Shown here one piece after another: positions 43,278 through 51,438 of a stretch of DNA of 64,000 bases; position 1 is the first letter of the stretch; the number at the start of each line of letters is the position of its first letter. Below the pieces are notes generated by a model. It ran no database searches. It was given only the letters and a program-made list of their open reading frames with translations, and was not told the origin of the DNA. Origin of the DNA: Paraktedonobacter sp035294465 (lineage in GTDB: Bacteria > Chloroflexota > Ktedonobacteria > Ktedonobacterales > Ktedonobacteraceae). Both the position numbers and the translations under genes were made by a program. The stretch covers positions 1 through 64,000 of the forward strand of contig DATGKW010000136.1 in assembly GCA_035294465.1 (NCBI GenBank), given 5' to 3'.

Positions 43278-43501
43278 GTGAACCTGAGCCTTTTTGTGCA
43301 TCTCGATCTCGTAGTTGGTAAAAAAGTTTACACATGACGAAAAAGTGCGTCTGGGAATGTGGCCGATACTTCCGGCCGGCGTACAGGTAGAGGGGGTTTG
43401 AGCATCCCCGAGAAACATGCCCCCCAGGGGGCGCTTATCGAACGGTGACACTCTTCTTCGCCTCAAGGGCGGGGCAAATGTCACAGTCATGGTGAAAGAT
43501 C
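43278..43501 (+). promoter_or_regulatory. Candidate structured regulatory leader RNA
   Basis: The leader has nested inverted repeats: GGCCGA-type and CCCCC/GGGGG stems around 43360-43435, then an outer stem GTGACA (43445-43450) with TGTCAC (43479-43484) enclosing CGCC/GGCG, ending 17 bases before the DUF4388 start. The last stem could control access to the ribosome site GGTGAAAG. No known riboswitch consensus was recognised. Confidence 0.4.
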
Positions 43502-44149
43502 ATGTCACAGCAGCCAAAAACGGAGACAGATCGGCTGGCAAATGTGATCCAGGTGCTTCAACTGGGTCAAAAAACGGGCAGGCTGGTCGTCGAGCGCAAT
43601 GAAGGCCCGCTTTTTGAACAAGGAATCATTCTCTTTCTCAATGGACAGGTCATCCAGGCAAGCGTCAATCAGCAACAGGGACCGGACGTTCTGGCCTGGT
43701 TGAAAAGTTGGGGCGCCTGCCGCTTTACCTTTACTCCTGAGCAACGCCCTGGCACGCTAGCCCAGACACCTGCTACGCAGTCTCCGACATTCACTACAGG
43801 AGGTTCGGGCTATTATCGCGCGATTAACAGCCATTCACAAACGGCTCCTTCAACGGGGCCAATCTCTTCGCAACAGGATATATCTGCCAGAACGACTGGC
43901 ACCTTAGGTAGCGCAGGGCCACCGCGCATTCCTCCAGCATGGCTCGTCACGCCTTATCGCACCCGCAACATGGAAGACGGCATGCACTTGATTGAACAAA
44001 TGGGCCTTTCACGTACCCACCGGCGCTTATTCCTGCTGATCGATGGTGGACGCACGGTAAAAGAGTTGATACGTCTGATGGCACATGATCCACAGGATGT
44101 TTTGAGACTCTTGCAAGATCTGGAACGTGCAGGCGTTATTCAACTATGA
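43502..44149 (+). CDS. DUF4388 domain protein with C-terminal winged-helix-like segment
   Basis: 215 residues, cytosolic. Residues 8-85 match DUF4388 (PatA N-terminal type): LANVIQVLQLGQKTGRLVVE, EGIILFLNGQVIQASVNQQQ-like strands and a helix ending in FTFTPE. A Ser/Thr/Pro linker follows, then residues 150-215 form a small helical winged-helix-like module (RLFLLIDGGRTVKELIRLM, DLERAGVIQL). DUF4388 proteins are often tied to gliding, type IV pili and two-component signalling, but the biochemical role is unknown. It overlaps the region just before the Cache sensor gene (start 14 bases after its stop), so both form an operon behind the structured leader. Confidence 0.8.
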   Translation: MSQQPKTETDRLANVIQVLQLGQKTGRLVVERNEGPLFEQGIILFLNGQVIQASVNQQQGPDVLAWLKSWGACRFTFTPEQRPGTLAQTPATQSPTFTTGGSGYYRAINSHSQTAPSTGPISSQQDISARTTGTLGSAGPPRIPPAWLVTPYRTRNMEDGMHLIEQMGLSRTHRRLFLLIDGGRTVKELIRLMAHDPQDVLRLLQDLERAGVIQL

Positions 44150-44162
44150 AGGATGGTTTACT

Positions 44163-45743
44163 ATGTCACAAACAACGGATCTCCCACGACGCCGTAGACT
44201 TCCACTCGCAGTTCGTCTTTCCTTCGTTCTGATCCTGGCCGCTGTCGTGCCGCTGATGGTCACCTTGTTTTTCAGTGAAAGGCAGGCCAGCCAGGCATTG
44301 ACAGATCAGGCTAGCCAGTCGATGGCAACCGATGCCAGTACGCGCGTCCAGTTGATCGATAGATATTTTACCGAACGTATGCTCGATGCCGAGACACTTA
44401 CTCAAGTATCGTCAACGATCAGCTTCGTGGCCACTCCTCCGGTGGCGCCCGTGGCGCCCGTGCCTCCTACCAGCCCGCAGTATTCGGCGTACCAGGCATA
44501 CCTGGCCTATCAGAATGCCGCGCTGCACGCATCTTATGCCCTCATTGCTGGTAAAGTACGAGACAGCAACTATCTCATCTGGACGCTTTATAACAGCCGG
44601 GGTGACGAACTCCTCGCTTACCCTCAGAACACCAAACCCTATCAGTATGGGCGGTACCTGATCCCTCCTGAGCAACTGAAAGAGATACAAAGTGACAAAA
44701 CAGGGCAGGCTTTTATCTCACCTGTCTATTACGATGCGTCTATCCACAAAGCATTTGTTGATATATATGCACCTATTTATGCGAACGGAACACCCAAAAG
44801 CCCGTTCATCGGTTTTATGCGCGCATCACTTGACCTGGATTACATCTGGGGTATCGTACAAGACGATAAGGGCATTGGTAACAGTGGTAGTTCGTTTATT
44901 CTTGATCAGAACGGCGTGCGGATCGCGGACACTAACAGCAAATCGAGCGCTCTCTTCACTGCGGTAGCCCCAATCGGCCCAACCCTTCAGCAGCAGATTA
45001 CCAGCGAGAACTGGTATGGTCAGAACGGGAACGTTCCACAGGACTTGAACCAGACATTGGCCAGCTACGTCATGAGCAACAATACCAATGCGAACAGCTT
45101 CAGCCTGACGTTGGGAAACACTGACTATCAGGTAGGAGAGAAGAAAGCCTCGACGGTACCCTGGACGTATTTTGTGATCAGCCCGAACAGCGTTGTCACC
45201 CAGGCGGCGAATCAGCAGATAACGACCACGATCACGGTTGCTGTTATAGTGGCTCTCATCGCAGCTCTGCTTGGTCTGCTGGTATCCGGGCGTATTACGC
45301 GCCCGATCATGCGTTCGGTCGCCCAACTGCGCGAGAACAGCGAAGCGCTTAATATCCTGGCGAAAAAGCAGCAAAGCGCCTCCTCTGAGCAGCTCTGGGT
45401 AGTTGATTCGATCCAGATAGGTCTGCAATCGGTGCAGTACTACACAGATGCCACGCGCATTGCCGCGCATCGACTGAGCGAGATTGGTACGGAACTGGAG
45501 CGGAACTGGCGCAGGCAGAACATCGAAACCATTAAACAGGGACTGCAACAGGTAATCGGCGCGGGCAATTACATCGAGAAGGCCACACATTACCAGAGCG
45601 ACAGCAGCCAGAAGCTCTCCACTGCCATCAAAGTCACCTCGCAGGTAAACGAGCAACTGGCCGACGGTGCCATCTCCGCCACAGAGGCCGCTTCGCAACT
45701 GGAGCAAGTGGTCAATGACCTGCGTAGTGTTATTGGCCAATAG
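44163..45743 (+). CDS. Cache-domain membrane sensor with coiled-coil output
   Basis: 526 residues from ATG 44163 (AAGGAT 10 bases upstream). A basic N terminus and membrane helix (14-37) precede a large extracytoplasmic dCache-like domain (38-350; NYLIWTLYNSRGDELLAYP and FIGFMRASLDLDYIWGIV, SSFILDQNGVRIAD are typical). A second helix (354-376) leads to R-I-T-R-P-I, the start of a HAMP-like unit, and a long cytosolic coiled coil to the end. There is no kinase, cyclase or full chemoreceptor signalling tip. It probably senses a small ligand and signals through partners such as the DUF4388 protein. Confidence 0.82.
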   Translation: MSQTTDLPRRRRLPLAVRLSFVLILAAVVPLMVTLFFSERQASQALTDQASQSMATDASTRVQLIDRYFTERMLDAETLTQVSSTISFVATPPVAPVAPVPPTSPQYSAYQAYLAYQNAALHASYALIAGKVRDSNYLIWTLYNSRGDELLAYPQNTKPYQYGRYLIPPEQLKEIQSDKTGQAFISPVYYDASIHKAFVDIYAPIYANGTPKSPFIGFMRASLDLDYIWGIVQDDKGIGNSGSSFILDQNGVRIADTNSKSSALFTAVAPIGPTLQQQITSENWYGQNGNVPQDLNQTLASYVMSNNTNANSFSLTLGNTDYQVGEKKASTVPWTYFVISPNSVVTQAANQQITTTITVAVIVALIAALLGLLVSGRITRPIMRSVAQLRENSEALNILAKKQQSASSEQLWVVDSIQIGLQSVQYYTDATRIAAHRLSEIGTELERNWRRQNIETIKQGLQQVIGAGNYIEKATHYQSDSSQKLSTAIKVTSQVNEQLADGAISATEAASQLEQVVNDLRSVIGQ

Positions 45744-45762
45744 TCACTTAGAACAAACAAAG

Positions 45763-45799
45763 AGAGCCTTACTCAAGGCGGTAAGGCTCTTTTTCTCGT
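45763..45799. terminator. Strong terminator after the Cache sensor gene
   Basis: AGAGCCTTAC (45763-45772) and GTAAGGCTCT (45781-45790) form a perfect 10-bp stem with an 8-nt loop, followed by TTTTCTCGTT. On the minus strand the same stem is followed by CTTTGTTTG, so it can end the convergent PAP2-like transcript too. A second stem TCTCGACC/GGTCGAGA lies at 45807-45827. Confidence 0.85.
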
Positions 45800-45846
45800 T
45801 ATCTGCTCTCGACCGGTACGGTCGAGAAAAAAGAGAGAGGAGCGAA

Positions 45847-46284
45847 TCAACCAGCGACAATCAAAGCCACGCCAATACCAACAAGGGCACCGACCAGCAC
45901 CTGCACCGGGGTATGACCGATGAGTTCGCGCAGGCGCTGCTCTGCGAAAGGTTTTCCTTGAAAGGCATCGTCGATCATCTGATTGAGAATACGCGCCTGA
46001 ATACTTACGGCGCGGCGTACACCCGCTGCATCGTACATCACAATTCCGGCGAGCACAGCAGCGACGGCAAACATGGGCGAGCCAAGGCCAGTGATGCGAC
46101 CAGTAGCAGTCGCCAGGCCGGTCACCAATGCTGAATGTGAGCTGGGCATGCCACCGGAAGAGACTAGCCGGCCCAATTTCAATTCACGATAGCGAATACA
46201 CTCATAGACAGTCTTTGAGATCTGGGCAACCGCCCAGCCCAGTAAGGCCGCCACCAGGATACGATTATTTAACAGGTCTTGCAT
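45847..46284 (-). CDS. Divergent PAP2-family protein (DUF212/YuiD-like)
   Basis: 145 residues with three to four hydrophobic helices. The motif SSGGMPSSHSALVTGLATATG and the later RRAVSIQARILNQMIDD match the DUF212/YuiD family, described as acid phosphatase or vanadium haloperoxidase-related. The G-M-P-S-S-H-S motif is shared with PAP2 enzymes, which act on lipid phosphates, but the activity of this branch is not established. It is the last gene of the minus-strand run that starts with aroQ. Confidence 0.88.
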   Translation of the reverse strand: MQDLLNNRILVAALLGWAVAQISKTVYECIRYRELKLGRLVSSGGMPSSHSALVTGLATATGRITGLGSPMFAVAAVLAGIVMYDAAGVRRAVSIQARILNQMIDDAFQGKPFAEQRLRELIGHTPVQVLVGALVGIGVALIVAG

Positions 46285-46315
46285 CTGCTTTTCAGCATTC
46301 CTCCTCGCACCAGCG

Positions 46316-46555
46316 CTATACCAGGTCCAGCGGCTCGGTCTCCAGATCCCCGTTATTTGTCACGCGCAGTTGTTGCACCCGCAGTTCAGCCTTCTGCAGC
46401 AGGTCATGGCAGTGCTGCGCGAGCTTCATCCCTTCCTCATAGCACTCCAGGGCCTGCTCCAAAGAGAGACGACCATCTTGCAAAGCCGCAACAGACTTCT
46501 CCAATTTTCCAAAAGCTTCTTCATACGACAGAGTCGCTATTGCATCCATGTCCAT
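46316..46555 (-). CDS. xseB: Exodeoxyribonuclease VII small subunit
   Basis: 79 residues from ATG 46555 (GGGGGA upstream; the codon at 46573 has no site). Small helical protein with the family pattern LSYEEAFGKLEKSVAALQDG and LSLEQALECYEEGMKLAQHC. Several copies bind each XseA subunit to form the nuclease that degrades single-stranded DNA to oligonucleotides. It follows xseA by about 40 bases on the same strand, the usual order. Confidence 0.92.
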   Translation of the reverse strand: MDMDAIATLSYEEAFGKLEKSVAALQDGRLSLEQALECYEEGMKLAQHCHDLLQKAELRVQQLRVTNNGDLETEPLDLV

Positions 46556-46594
46556 TGAACATCCCCCAGGCAAGATACTCTGCTTGCCTCCAGA

Positions 46595-47812
46595 TTACTG
46601 TGTCGTGTGTACCTGAGCAGAAATACGCCCATCAGCTACCTGAATATCCAGATCATCGCCCGGTTGAACCTGCTGGATGCTGGTGACAACGCGCTGGTCT
46701 GCGGCACGACGCACGACCGAAAAACCGCGCGCAATCGTGAGCAGAGGACTGAGCGAGTGCAGGCGCAGAGCTGCGCCTCTCAACCGTTCGTTCTGAAGCG
46801 CCAGTTTATGCTGCATACCGGTTTGCAGCGTTTCAATGGTATCATCAAGTTGCTGCTGCAGACGCTCCAGTTGTGAGCGTGGAGTCTGGCGGGCCAGTTC
46901 ACGATTGGCCTGATCCAGCTCTTCATGGCAGCGCAGCAAAAAATCATCCATCGACGTTGCCAGAGCCTGCTCACACGCTCGAACATTGGCCAGCCAATCG
47001 GCGATGTTGGGAACAGCCGCGGTGGCAGCAGCGGTTGGGGTCGAAGCGCGTACGTCCGCAACAAAATCGGCGATGGTAAAATCGGTCTCGTGGCCAACGC
47101 CGCTGATCACCGGAATACGCGAGCGCGCAATTGCCCGCGCAACGATCTCCTCGTTAAAGGCCCAGAGTTCCTCGATTGAGCCTCCGCCACGAGCAACAAT
47201 GACAACATCGGCCTCTCCATGCTCATTGAGCAGGTCAAGGGCCTGCACAATCGAGACCGGCGCCTCGGCTCCCTGCACCAGAGTTGGTGCAAGGACAACC
47301 CGCGCCAGTGGATAGCGCGTGCGCAAAACGCGCAGCATGTCGCGCAAAGCTGCAGCCTGAAGCGAAGTCACGATGCCTATAACTGCCGGAACTGGCGGTA
47401 ACGGGCGTTTACGTTCGGCATCGAAAAGACCTTCGGCTTCCAGGTGCCTTTTAAGCTGTTCAAAGCGCAGGAAAAGCGCCCCATCTCCGAGTAATTCAAC
47501 CTGGTCAACATATAGCTGCAGCTTGCCGTCGCGCTCATAAAAGGAAATACGTCCTCCGGCAACAACCGCCATCCCATCGCGCAACTCTAGAAACGCGGAC
47601 TGCCGGCGAGCCTGCTTAAAAAACACGCAATGCACCTGCGCCTCCGCGTCCTTGAGAGTGAAATAGCAATGGCCAGAAGGATAGGTCTTACAGCCAGATA
47701 TCTCGCCGCGCACCCGGACATCCTGTACCAGATCATCTGCCTCCAACAGTTCTTTAAGATAGCGTGAAAGCTGCGCCACGCTAAAAACCGGTGGAGTTTC
47801 AGGGAACAGCAT
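46595..47812 (-). CDS. xseA: Exodeoxyribonuclease VII large subunit
   Basis: 405 residues, the catalytic subunit of ExoVII. An N-terminal OB-fold (VRVRGEISGCKTYPSGHCYF and TLKDAEAQVHCVFF) binds DNA, then comes the nuclease core with PAVIGIVTSLQAAALRDML, the conserved ADVVIVARGGGSIEELWAFN and IPVISGVGHETDFTIADFVAD motifs, and a C-terminal coiled coil. It is complete at usual length. ATG 47812 shares a base with the accB-like stop (TGATG), showing coupled translation. Confidence 0.96.
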   Translation of the reverse strand: MLFPETPPVFSVAQLSRYLKELLEADDLVQDVRVRGEISGCKTYPSGHCYFTLKDAEAQVHCVFFKQARRQSAFLELRDGMAVVAGGRISFYERDGKLQLYVDQVELLGDGALFLRFEQLKRHLEAEGLFDAERKRPLPPVPAVIGIVTSLQAAALRDMLRVLRTRYPLARVVLAPTLVQGAEAPVSIVQALDLLNEHGEADVVIVARGGGSIEELWAFNEEIVARAIARSRIPVISGVGHETDFTIADFVADVRASTPTAAATAAVPNIADWLANVRACEQALATSMDDFLLRCHEELDQANRELARQTPRSQLERLQQQLDDTIETLQTGMQHKLALQNERLRGAALRLHSLSPLLTIARGFSVVRRAADQRVVTSIQQVQPGDDLDIQVADGRISAQVHTTQ

Positions 47813-48375
47813 CAGATGGCCTCCGCCTCGGAGTCATCGAGTGTGACCAGGGCCTGGCCATATTCTACAGGCTGCCCGTCACGGACATGGATCTCGACCA
47901 CTCGCCCTGCCACTGTTGCCTCGATTTCGTTAAATACATTTAATGACTCGATTGTGCCCACCAGTTGCCCGGCTTTGACATGATCACCTACGGCGACCAG
48001 CGTGCCACCGCGAGGCTTGAGCCAGGGGTGGAATATACCTACCAGTGGGGCCTTGATAATATGCCGGCTCGCCACACTACTCTCCCGCTCATCCATAGCA
48101 TCCATAGGAGCCGCACCGTTGCTAGAGGCGGCATACGAGAGAACCTGGGGAGTTGTTTGCATAGAGCCATCCGGCGCTTTCACCTTACGCAACACTAGAT
48201 GCATGTCTTCGTTGTCGCGTTTGAGTTCCAGCTCTGCGACATCACTGTGATCCAGCAAGCGAACAAGCCTCTGGATCTGGCCAATGCTCATTACTTCGGC
48301 TACGCCATCCGTCATCCCAGACAGCGCCTCTTCCTCAGAAGAACTCACTGAGGTAGCGGCCTTTTTCCTATCCAT
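47812..48375 (-). CDS. AccB-like biotin/lipoyl-domain protein lacking the biotinylation lysine
   Basis: 187 residues built like AccB, the biotin carrier of acetyl-CoA carboxylase: an N-terminal helix segment (QIQRLVRLLDHSDVAELELK, 34-53), a linker, and a C-terminal biotinyl domain (107-180). The carrier motif E-A-M-K-M-x-N-E-I reads E-S-L-N146-V-F-N-E-I; the lysine that takes biotin is Asn (codon AAT, 47938-47940). The flanking N-E-I-E-A and G-x-V-x-E-I are intact, so the fold is kept. AccC, which normally follows accB, is absent; xseA follows directly. It may be a regulatory pseudo-carrier, like plant BADC proteins that inhibit acetyl-CoA carboxylase. That role is inference. Confidence 0.85.
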   Translation of the reverse strand: MDRKKAATSVSSSEEEALSGMTDGVAEVMSIGQIQRLVRLLDHSDVAELELKRDNEDMHLVLRKVKAPDGSMQTTPQVLSYAASSNGAAPMDAMDERESSVASRHIIKAPLVGIFHPWLKPRGGTLVAVGDHVKAGQLVGTIESLNVFNEIEATVAGRVVEIHVRDGQPVEYGQALVTLDDSEAEAI

Positions 48376-48407
48376 CGTTTTTCTTCCACTTTCTGCATTG
48401 AAAGCAA

Positions 48408-48965
48408 TCAGGCGCGCTCTACATAAGCGCCTGTCGTCGTATTCACACGGATCATATCACCGGTCGAGATAAAGAGTGGGACCTGGACAACCAGGCCGGT
48501 TTCGGTCGTCGCCGGTTTGGTGCCCCCGGTAGCTGTATCACCTTTGAAACCTGGTTCCGTATACTCGACGCGCATGACAACTTTTTCGGGCGGCTCAACA
48601 GAGATCGGTTGGCCATCCAGCAGAATCAGATCAAGCTCCAGGCTGTCGATCAGATAGTTCTTTGCGTCGCCAAGCTGCTCGGCGCTTAACACGATATCAT
48701 CATATGTCCGCATATCCATAAAATGATACTGGTCGCCATCTTGATACTGATACGTCACTGTGCTATGTTCCAGAGTGATACGCGGGAACTTATCGCCAGC
48801 ATCACACGTGCGATCAAACGTCGCGCCTGAGCGCAGATTGCGCAGCTTCATGCGGACAATTGCACCACCGCGCCCGATCTTCACATGCTGCCAGTCGAGA
48901 AGGGCGCATGGTTGGCCTTCAAACTCAAAGGTTATCCCTTTTTTCAGGTCCCCTGTCGAAATCAT
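48408..48965 (-). CDS. efp: Elongation factor P with Arg at the tip position
   Basis: 185 residues with all three beta-barrel domains of EF-P, which relieves ribosomes stalled at proline runs. The loop that carries the modified residue reads HVKIGRGGA, giving R32 where E. coli has K34 and Bacillus K32. In other bacteria R32 proteins are rhamnosylated by EarP; no earP gene is in the window. Other family signs are MKLRNLRSG, the Y-x-Y-x-D-G strand (YQYQDGDQYHFMD) and the C-terminal VPLFISTGDMIRVNTTTGAYVERA segment. AGGAG lies 7 bases before ATG 48965. It follows pepP, the common order. Confidence 0.95.
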   Translation of the reverse strand: MISTGDLKKGITFEFEGQPCALLDWQHVKIGRGGAIVRMKLRNLRSGATFDRTCDAGDKFPRITLEHSTVTYQYQDGDQYHFMDMRTYDDIVLSAEQLGDAKNYLIDSLELDLILLDGQPISVEPPEKVVMRVEYTEPGFKGDTATGGTKPATTETGLVVQVPLFISTGDMIRVNTTTGAYVERA

Positions 48966-48977
48966 AGAAACTCCTCT

Positions 48978-50087
48978 TTAACGTTGAATCACCAGATTGG
49001 TAGGTGATTGTGTCAATCGCTCAAAACCTTCTGCGGTGACTACGCCGCTATCTTCGAGGCGCAGGCCACCCCAGCCGGGAATATAGACGCCTGGCTCAAC
49101 CGTGACCACCGAACCTGCGGGCAGCAGCGCATCTTCGGGCGCCCGCTGCGAAAGGGCCGGCCCTTCGTGAATCTCCAGGCCGATGCCGTGACCGGTGCCA
49201 TGAATATACTGCTCACCCAGATCGTGGGCAACCAGAATGTCGCGAGCAAGCGCGTCGGCCGCCTGGCCTGAAATACCGGCACGCAGACCCGCTTCACAGG
49301 TCCTCATTGCTAGCAGCACGATTTCGTACAACTCAACCATGCGCGCCTCAGCCGGCTCGCCCAGACAGATAGTGCGTGTCATATCGGCGCAATAGCCCTT
49401 ATAGCGAGCGCCCATATCGATAGTAATCAGCTCGCCGGGCTGGACGCGCCGCGAACTGGCACGAGCGTGGGGCATCGAGCCGTTCGGGCCAGAGGCAACG
49501 ATGGCCTCAAAAGCCGGTCCATCCGCGCCCAGTTCCAGCATCTTGCGTGTCATCTCCCATTGAATCTCTTTTTCTGTCATCCCTGGCTCGATCCAGCGGC
49601 ACAGATGGGCAAAAGTCTGGTCGGTAATCGCTGCGGCACGGCGCAGCATCTCAATCTCCCGCGGCTGCTTCACCAGCCGCAGTGTATTGACATAGCTTTT
49701 TTCGTAGGGCACCAGTTCAGCCGCGCCTTTAAACGCCTCGTTGAAGCGCGTATATTCCGCGTAAGCGAGATGAGCCGACTCGAATCCAACTCTGGCCCAG
49801 CCTGCCTCACGCACAACCTCAGAGAGCACAGGAGCATATTCACGCGCCAGAGGCGGTGGCACCACTATCTCCCAGCCAGTTGCCTCTCGCTCGGCTACCT
49901 CTTGATACAGCGAGTTGGTTAGTATTATCTGCCTCTCCTGGCTCACCAGGAGCATACCTGCGCCTTCCCTATCATCGTTCAGCCAGCTACTCAAATACGA
50001 GCGATTTTGCGGCTGCGTGACCAGAAAAGCATCCAACCCCTGTTCGGTTAGCCAGACGCGTACTTGTTGGATCGCCTCTTGACTCAT
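48978..50087 (-). CDS. Xaa-Pro aminopeptidase/dipeptidase (M24 family)
   Basis: 369 residues: N-terminal creatinase-like domain (1-130) and C-terminal pita-bread metallopeptidase (about 140-365). Metal ligands are visible as Asp in ITIDMGARYKGYCADMTRTI (two Asp), His in HGTGHGIGLEIHEGP, Glu in TVEPGVYIPGWGG and the final Glu in LRLEDSGVVT. It removes N-terminal residues before proline or splits Xaa-Pro dipeptides. The pair pepP-efp is common in bacteria. ATG 50087 overlaps the aroQ stop (ATGA). Confidence 0.93.
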   Translation of the reverse strand: MSQEAIQQVRVWLTEQGLDAFLVTQPQNRSYLSSWLNDDREGAGMLLVSQERQIILTNSLYQEVAEREATGWEIVVPPPLAREYAPVLSEVVREAGWARVGFESAHLAYAEYTRFNEAFKGAAELVPYEKSYVNTLRLVKQPREIEMLRRAAAITDQTFAHLCRWIEPGMTEKEIQWEMTRKMLELGADGPAFEAIVASGPNGSMPHARASSRRVQPGELITIDMGARYKGYCADMTRTICLGEPAEARMVELYEIVLLAMRTCEAGLRAGISGQAADALARDILVAHDLGEQYIHGTGHGIGLEIHEGPALSQRAPEDALLPAGSVVTVEPGVYIPGWGGLRLEDSGVVTAEGFERLTQSPTNLVIQR

Positions 50088-50545
50088 AATTTTTCCTTCG
50101 CGTGTGCTTCATGGATCAGCTCAACCAGCACTTCCAGGGCCAGGAGATAACCGCGCCAACCCACGCCAACGATATGCCCGCGAGCGATCGGAGCAATCAT
50201 CGATTGGTGCCGAAATCCTTCACGGGCATAAATATTGCTTAGATGGACCTCTATTGCGGGAATGCTCACGCCAGCCAGCGCGTCGCGTAAGGCAATAGAA
50301 TAGTGGGTAAGCGCTCCAGGATTGATGATAATGCCGTCCGCCTGGGCCGCGCGTTGCTGAATAAAATCGATGAGCGCGCCCTCGTGATTCGACTGAAAAG
50401 CCTCAATGCCAGCCTCTAATTCCTCGCCGCGTTTGTGCAGCATATCAACAATCTGCGCGAGCGTTGTTGAGCCGTAAACGGCCGGCTCACGCGTCCCCAA
50501 CGTATTCAAGTTCGGTCCATTTATGACAAGAATACGCATCGTCAT
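50084..50545 (-). CDS. aroQ: Type II 3-dehydroquinate dehydratase
   Basis: 153 residues, the dodecameric type II enzyme of the shikimate pathway making 3-dehydroshikimate. Motifs include ILVINGPNLNTLGTREPAVYG (with the active-site loop Arg and Tyr), FQSNHEGALIDFIQ, GIIINPGALTHYSIALRDAL and IEVHLSNIYAREGFRHQS. ATG 50545 has AGAGG about 10 bases upstream. It is the first gene of a long minus-strand operon running to xseB. Confidence 0.95.
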   Translation of the reverse strand: MTMRILVINGPNLNTLGTREPAVYGSTTLAQIVDMLHKRGEELEAGIEAFQSNHEGALIDFIQQRAAQADGIIINPGALTHYSIALRDALAGVSIPAIEVHLSNIYAREGFRHQSMIAPIARGHIVGVGWRGYLLALEVLVELIHEAHAKEKL

Positions 50546-50639
50546 ATTCTCGTACCTCTCTCAATCGCTCTTACCCCTAATCAATCCCTTCTCTAGAGGA
50601 AAGACTCTGCTATTTTCGTGGGTGAGCATTTTCCTGGAG

Positions 50640-50667
50640 AATCGGCACTTAGCAGGCTAAGCCGATT
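50640..50667 (-). promoter_or_regulatory. Leader stem-loop upstream of aroQ
   Basis: AATCGGC-A-CTTAG faces CTAAG-CCGATT around a 4-nt loop, with one bulged base. On the minus strand it lies just after the predicted transcript start and lacks a T-run, so it is more likely a 5' mRNA hairpin than a terminator. Confidence 0.45.
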
Positions 50668-50684
50668 ACGCTTTTTCCTGGCCT

Positions 50685-50713
50685 ATAATACCATAAACTG
50701 GAAGGCCTGTCAG
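50685..50713 (-). promoter_or_regulatory. Promoter of the aroQ operon, overlapping the end of the CAP gene
   Basis: On the minus strand CTGACA (50708-50713) and TATTAT (50685-50690) are 17 bases apart. The -35 box contains the stop codon of the upstream CAP-domain gene. Confidence 0.6.
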
Positions 50714-51438
50714 CTTACCATATCCTCGGTAAACCAGAGATATCCATTGGGGGCCACGTAGACGCCGATGCCGATAAGGTGCAGGGTTGTACTGAAAAGG
50801 TGGATACGATGCCAACCTCCAGGCGCCTCGTGAGCCATGCTTTCCTGAACGGAAGCGACGCCAGCCCAGGGCGTCGGATAGGGTCCTGCCTCACCAATAT
50901 TTTCCCCACAATCGCTCTGACCGGCGAATCCCTCATTGGCGATGCGCTGGCATTGTGTCATGCCATCGGGGCAGGTATGGCTGAAACCGCAGTGGTACAT
51001 GTTCCAGCTATGCAGAAGAGCACCAGAAGCCAGGGTTGAGTTCCAGGCAAAAGGAGGAAGGCCACAGGCCGCGCGGTCGGAATTAATCAGTTGGAAGAGC
51101 TGCTGAGCGATTTGCTGCGCTTCTGAGGTCACGGGGGCCGACCCGTAGGGAGCCGCCAGTGTTCCGTTTTTTGCCGGAACAGCCGTTGTCTCGTTGCTGT
51201 AAATGATGCAGCTTGAGGCCGAAGACGGAGAAGACGAGGATGAATGCGACGCAGGAGTTGGCGTCACCTGCTGATTGACAATTGAGAGAGGCGGAGGAAA
51301 CTGTTGCGCAACATTGCTGTCGAGCGGCTTGCCCGCAGGACCATGTGATGATGAGGATTGAGAGGGCGTTTTAGAGGCACAGGCCGCAAGCAATATTAGC
51401 AAAAAGAGAGACAACAAACTCCAACAATGTCTTCTCAC
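50710..51438 (-). CDS. CAP/SCP-domain lipoprotein
   Basis: 242 residues starting at GTG 51438. A lipoprotein signal ends in L-L-A-A-C20. A Ser/Pro/Thr-rich stalk (21-110) leads to a CAP (SCP/PR-1) domain (about 110-242) with QLFQLINSDRAACGLPPFAW, ALLHSWNMYHCGFSHTCPDG, CGENIGEAGP and the closing IGIGVYVAPNGYLWFTEDM. Four or more Cys suggest disulfides. Secreted CAP proteins occur widely; in bacteria they are linked to the cell surface and sporulation, with no fixed activity. Confidence 0.9.
   Translation of the reverse strand: MRRHCWSLLSLFLLILLAACASKTPSQSSSSHGPAGKPLDSNVAQQFPPPLSIVNQQVTPTPASHSSSSSPSSASSCIIYSNETTAVPAKNGTLAAPYGSAPVTSEAQQIAQQLFQLINSDRAACGLPPFAWNSTLASGALLHSWNMYHCGFSHTCPDGMTQCQRIANEGFAGQSDCGENIGEAGPYPTPWAGVASVQESMAHEAPGGWHRIHLFSTTLHLIGIGVYVAPNGYLWFTEDMVS

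Larger units (their letters stand above)
43033..43501. other. Divergent intergenic region with structured leader
   Basis: About 470 bases between the divergent sigma and DUF4388 genes. It holds the plus promoter at 43243-43271 and a 220-nt GC-rich leader with several hairpins. On the minus strand no clear promoter for the sigma gene could be fixed. Confidence 0.5.
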
